6,751 nucleotides of DNA, taken from contig CAIUFU010000184.1 of the NCBI GenBank assembly GCA_903898475.1, positions 1 to 6,751 on the forward strand, in the 5' to 3' direction. Shown here piece after piece: positions 4,710 to 6,751 of this stretch; position 1 is the stretch's first letter, and every line of letters begins with the position of its first letter. A program made the position numbers and the translations under genes. The DNA comes from an uncultured Alphaproteobacteria bacterium. Lineage in GTDB: Bacteria; Pseudomonadota; Alphaproteobacteria; Rickettsiales; UBA1997. The notes below the pieces were generated by a model. That model was given only the letters and a program-made list of their open reading frames with translations, was not told the origin of the DNA and ran no database searches.

Positions 4710-6751
4710 TTTAGTAACTCCAACCATTCTTCTTCATTTAACACTTTCAAACCCAACTCATTTGCCTTCTTCAGCTTAGACCCAGCATCACTTCCCGCTA
4801 CTACAAAATCAGTTTTACTCGAAACCGAACCAACCACTTTCATGCCAAAATCTTCGGCTTTTTTCTTAGCTTCGGCGCGCGTCATTTTTTCTAAAGTGCC
4901 AGTAAAAATCACTGATTTTCCAGCAAATTTCGAATCAGAATTTTTTAATTTAGCATCTGCAATTTGTAATTCGCTTTCTAGGTCGAGAACCATTTTGAGA
5001 TTTCTCTCGTCACGAAAATAATCGATTAAAGCCTGAGCCATTTTTTCACCGATACCATCAATTGCGACGCAATCTTGGTAAGATTGATTTTCCGCCAGAG
5101 CAGTTAAATCATGCTTCGAAAGGCTTAACATGACATCGAGAAAATTTCGGCTCGAAATAAAATGCTGTGCCAAAACTTTCGAAGTTGTCTCCCCAACGTG
5201 ACGAATTCCAATCGCGTAAATAAATTTTTCTAACGAAATTTGGCGTTTGGCATCAATTGCCGCAAATAAATTATCGACTGATTTTGTGCCCCAGCCGATT
5301 TTTTTACGCAGCGGATTTTCGCAAGTTTCTTCATTTTTTTCTAAGCGAAAAATATCAGCAAAACTTCTAAAGCGACCTTCCAAAAAGAAATTCTCCACCT
5401 GCTTCTTTCCAAGCCCCGTAATGTCAAAAGCATCTTTTGAAACGAAGTGCTTTAGCGTTTCTTTCAACTGCGCTTCGCAAGAAAGGCCGTTCTCACAACG
5501 CAGCACCACATCATCTTCAACTTTAATAATTTCTGAACCGCAAGACGGACAATTTTTTGGAAAAACAAACGGCACCGAATCGGCTTTTCTTTTTTCCAAA
5601 TCAACTTCCAAAACCTGCGGAATCACGTCCCCTGCCCTTTGAATCAAAACCAAATCGCCAATGCGAATGTCTTTACGAGCAATTTCATCTTGATTGTGCA
5701 AAGTGGCGCGCGACACCACAACGCCGCCAATATTGACTGCGGCGAGTTCGGCAACTGGAGTTAAAGCGCCGGTGCGACCAATTTGAATCACGATATTTTC
5801 AATTTCGGTTTTACCTTTTTCTGCAGCAAATTTATGCGCAATAGCCCAGCGCGGGCTGCGGGCGACAAATCCCAATCGCTCTTGCAAGACGAAATCATTA
5901 ACTTTGTAAACCATACCATCAGTGTCGTAGTCAAACTGGTAGCGCGAATCGGCAATTTTTTGGTAGAGATCCATCACCTCATCAATGCCGCGACAAAGCT
6001 TTGAATGTGGTTCGGTTTTAAAACCGAACTCACGTAATTTTTGGTGCAATTGATCTTGCGAGTTGCAAATAAAATCATCGGAAACATCGCCCACGGCGTA
6101 AGCAAAATAGCTCAATTTTCGCGAAGCAGTAACTGTCGAATCAAGCTGGCGAATCGAGCCTGCAGCGGCGTTGCGGGGGTTGGCAAAAATCTTGGCGCCC
6201 TGCTCTTCTTGTCTGGCGTTTAACTCTTCGAAATCTTTTCGGCCCATGTAAATTTCGCCGCGAATTTCTAAAACTTTTGGCGCGCCTTGCAAAAGCTGCG
6301 GAAAATTCTGCAAAGTTTTGATATTTTCTGTAACATCTTCGCCTTCAAATCCATCGCCACGCGTGGCTGATTGTGTTAGTTTGCCATCTTCAAAACGCGC
6401 CGAAAAAGACAGCCCGTCAATTTTTGTTTCGCAGAAAAATTCTAATTTTGGCGCGGCAGAAAAACTGAATAAATCAACCGCCTCTTCTTTTTTATCGAGT
6501 CCTAAAAAGCGATTTACGCGATCAAAAAAATCAGAAATATCTTCTACTGAAAAGCCATTAGCCAGCGACAACATTGGTTTCTTGTGAGTAATTTTGGAAA
6601 AACCTTCCAAAGCTTTTCCACCAACTTTTTCTTTTTCGCTGACAAAAAATTGGGGAAATTCCTCGCGATATTTTTCCAAACTTTTGCGCAATTCGTCGTA
6701 ATTAGAATCAGAAATTAACGGCGCGTCTAAAGTGTGATAAGCCCTGTCATG
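4706..6751 (-). CDS. ligA: NAD-dependent DNA ligase LigA (N terminus outside window)
   Basis: LigA seals nicks in duplex DNA using NAD+ during replication and repair. The frame stays open to the right edge and the visible 681 residues begin HDRAYHTLDAPLISDSNYDEL, the conserved Ia-domain region that binds NAD+. A TTG at 6691 is therefore internal and not the start; about 5-20 residues are missing. Numbering from base 6751: the adenylated Lys is K110 in ETKIDG. The other nucleotidyltransferase motifs are EIRGEIYM (162-169), FANPRNAAAGSIRQLD (189-204), TDGMVYK (277-283) and RSPRWAIAHKF (298-308). The OB fold includes GRTGALTPVAEL (325-336) and QRAGDVIP (371-378). The zinc finger is C401-x2-C404-x14-C419-x5-C425, with the same spacing as the Escherichia coli enzyme. 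Helix-hairpin-helix repeats run to about 580 (GIGEKMAQALIDYF), and a BRCT domain ends the protein (about 607-681). No catalytic residue is missing. Overall resemblance is to alphaproteobacterial, Rickettsia-like LigA. Confidence 0.98.
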   Translation of the reverse strand, partial: HDRAYHTLDAPLISDSNYDELRKSLEKYREEFPQFFVSEKEKVGGKALEGFSKITHKKPMLSLANGFSVEDISDFFDRVNRFLGLDKKEEAVDLFSFSAAPKLEFFCETKIDGLSFSARFEDGKLTQSATRGDGFEGEDVTENIKTLQNFPQLLQGAPKVLEIRGEIYMGRKDFEELNARQEEQGAKIFANPRNAAAGSIRQLDSTVTASRKLSYFAYAVGDVSDDFICNSQDQLHQKLREFGFKTEPHSKLCRGIDEVMDLYQKIADSRYQFDYDTDGMVYKVNDFVLQERLGFVARSPRWAIAHKFAAEKGKTEIENIVIQIGRTGALTPVAELAAVNIGGVVVSRATLHNQDEIARKDIRIGDLVLIQRAGDVIPQVLEVDLEKRKADSVPFVFPKNCPSCGSEIIKVEDDVVLRCENGLSCEAQLKETLKHFVSKDAFDITGLGKKQVENFFLEGRFRSFADIFRLEKNEETCENPLRKKIGWGTKSVDNLFAAIDAKRQISLEKFIYAIGIRHVGETTSKVLAQHFISSRNFLDVMLSLSKHDLTALAENQSYQDCVAIDGIGEKMAQALIDYFRDERNLKMVLDLESELQIADAKLKNSDSKFAGKSVIFTGTLEKMTRAEAKKKAEDFGMKVVGSVSSKTDFVVAGSDAGSKLKKANELGLKVLNEEEWLELLK
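4718..4721 (-). promoter_or_regulatory. Ribosome binding site of yidD, inside ligA
   Basis: GGAG on the minus strand lies eight bases before the ATG at 4709, within the last codons of ligA. With the ATGA stop/start overlap it favours the 71-residue YidD start over the upstream ATG at 4727, and suggests translation of yidD is coupled to ligA. Confidence 0.7.
5111..5134 (-). repeat. Probable in-frame remnant of a dispersed palindromic repeat within ligA (VMLSLSKH)
   Basis: On the minus strand these 24 bases resemble GTCATGCTGAGCTTGTCGAAGCAT, a short repeat I recall as scattered through many bacterial genomes and often translated as VMLSLSKH. By my reading 20 of 24 bases match. Here it encodes VMLSLSKH at visible residues 540-547 of LigA, in the linker between helix-hairpin-helix motifs, where the protein appears about six residues longer than Rickettsia LigA. 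The match is from memory; no search was run. Confidence 0.45.
6010..6029. repeat. Perfect 20-bp palindrome inside ligA
   Basis: GTTCGGTTTT is followed directly by its reverse complement AAAACCGAAC with no spacer. It lies in the coding region for the LigA residues EFGFKTEP, within the adenylation domain. The encoded residues fit the family, so the palindrome may be a coincidence of codon choice. An operator or other protein-binding role cannot be excluded. Confidence 0.5.

Noticed and set aside
4710..4727. Six-codon N-terminal extension of YidD from an upstream ATG
   Set aside because: The downstream ATG has a well-spaced GGAG and the ATGA overlap with ligA, and gives the normal family N terminus.

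Overview
The window looks like chromosomal DNA from an A+T-rich alphaproteobacterium, most plausibly a host-associated member of Rickettsiales or Holosporales. This rests on the alphaproteobacterial (Rickettsia-like) character of the NAD-dependent DNA ligase, the low G+C content, and three neighbouring genes for ankyrin-type repeat proteins, which are common in intracellular bacteria. The lineage is inferred from remembered family resemblance, not from a search.

Layout. On the plus strand, 2-1369 is the 3' part of a gene that enters from the left edge. It begins near a metacaspase-like YSCHAG motif and ends in divergent ankyrin-like helical repeats. An apparently gene-free stretch (1370-1733) follows. 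It holds a small A+T-rich hairpin, an ATCGAT double site, and a strong bidirectional intrinsic terminator (1673-1706) that separates the plus-strand gene from a convergent minus-strand block.

The minus-strand block, read right to left, is ligA (partial, runs off the right edge) > yidD > a 473-residue secreted ankyrin protein > a 423-residue membrane-anchored or secreted ankyrin protein > terminator. ligA and yidD overlap by ATGA. The next gene starts 10 bases after yidD, and the last after a 56-base gap, so the four genes probably form one transcription unit ending at 1673-1706.

The two housekeeping genes are clear: NAD+ DNA ligase, and the YidD membrane-protein insertion factor. The two ankyrin genes appear to be accessory genes at the tail of this unit. 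Their architectures mirror each other. The first has a Sec signal peptide, a long Pro/Lys-rich and coiled-coil stalk, then ankyrin repeats at the C terminus. The second has an N-terminal hydrophobic segment, ankyrin repeats, then a long low-complexity tail carrying a recurring FKF/YKF motif. The least described parts are the caspase-like/ankyrin protein at the left edge and the mirror-image exported ankyrin pair.
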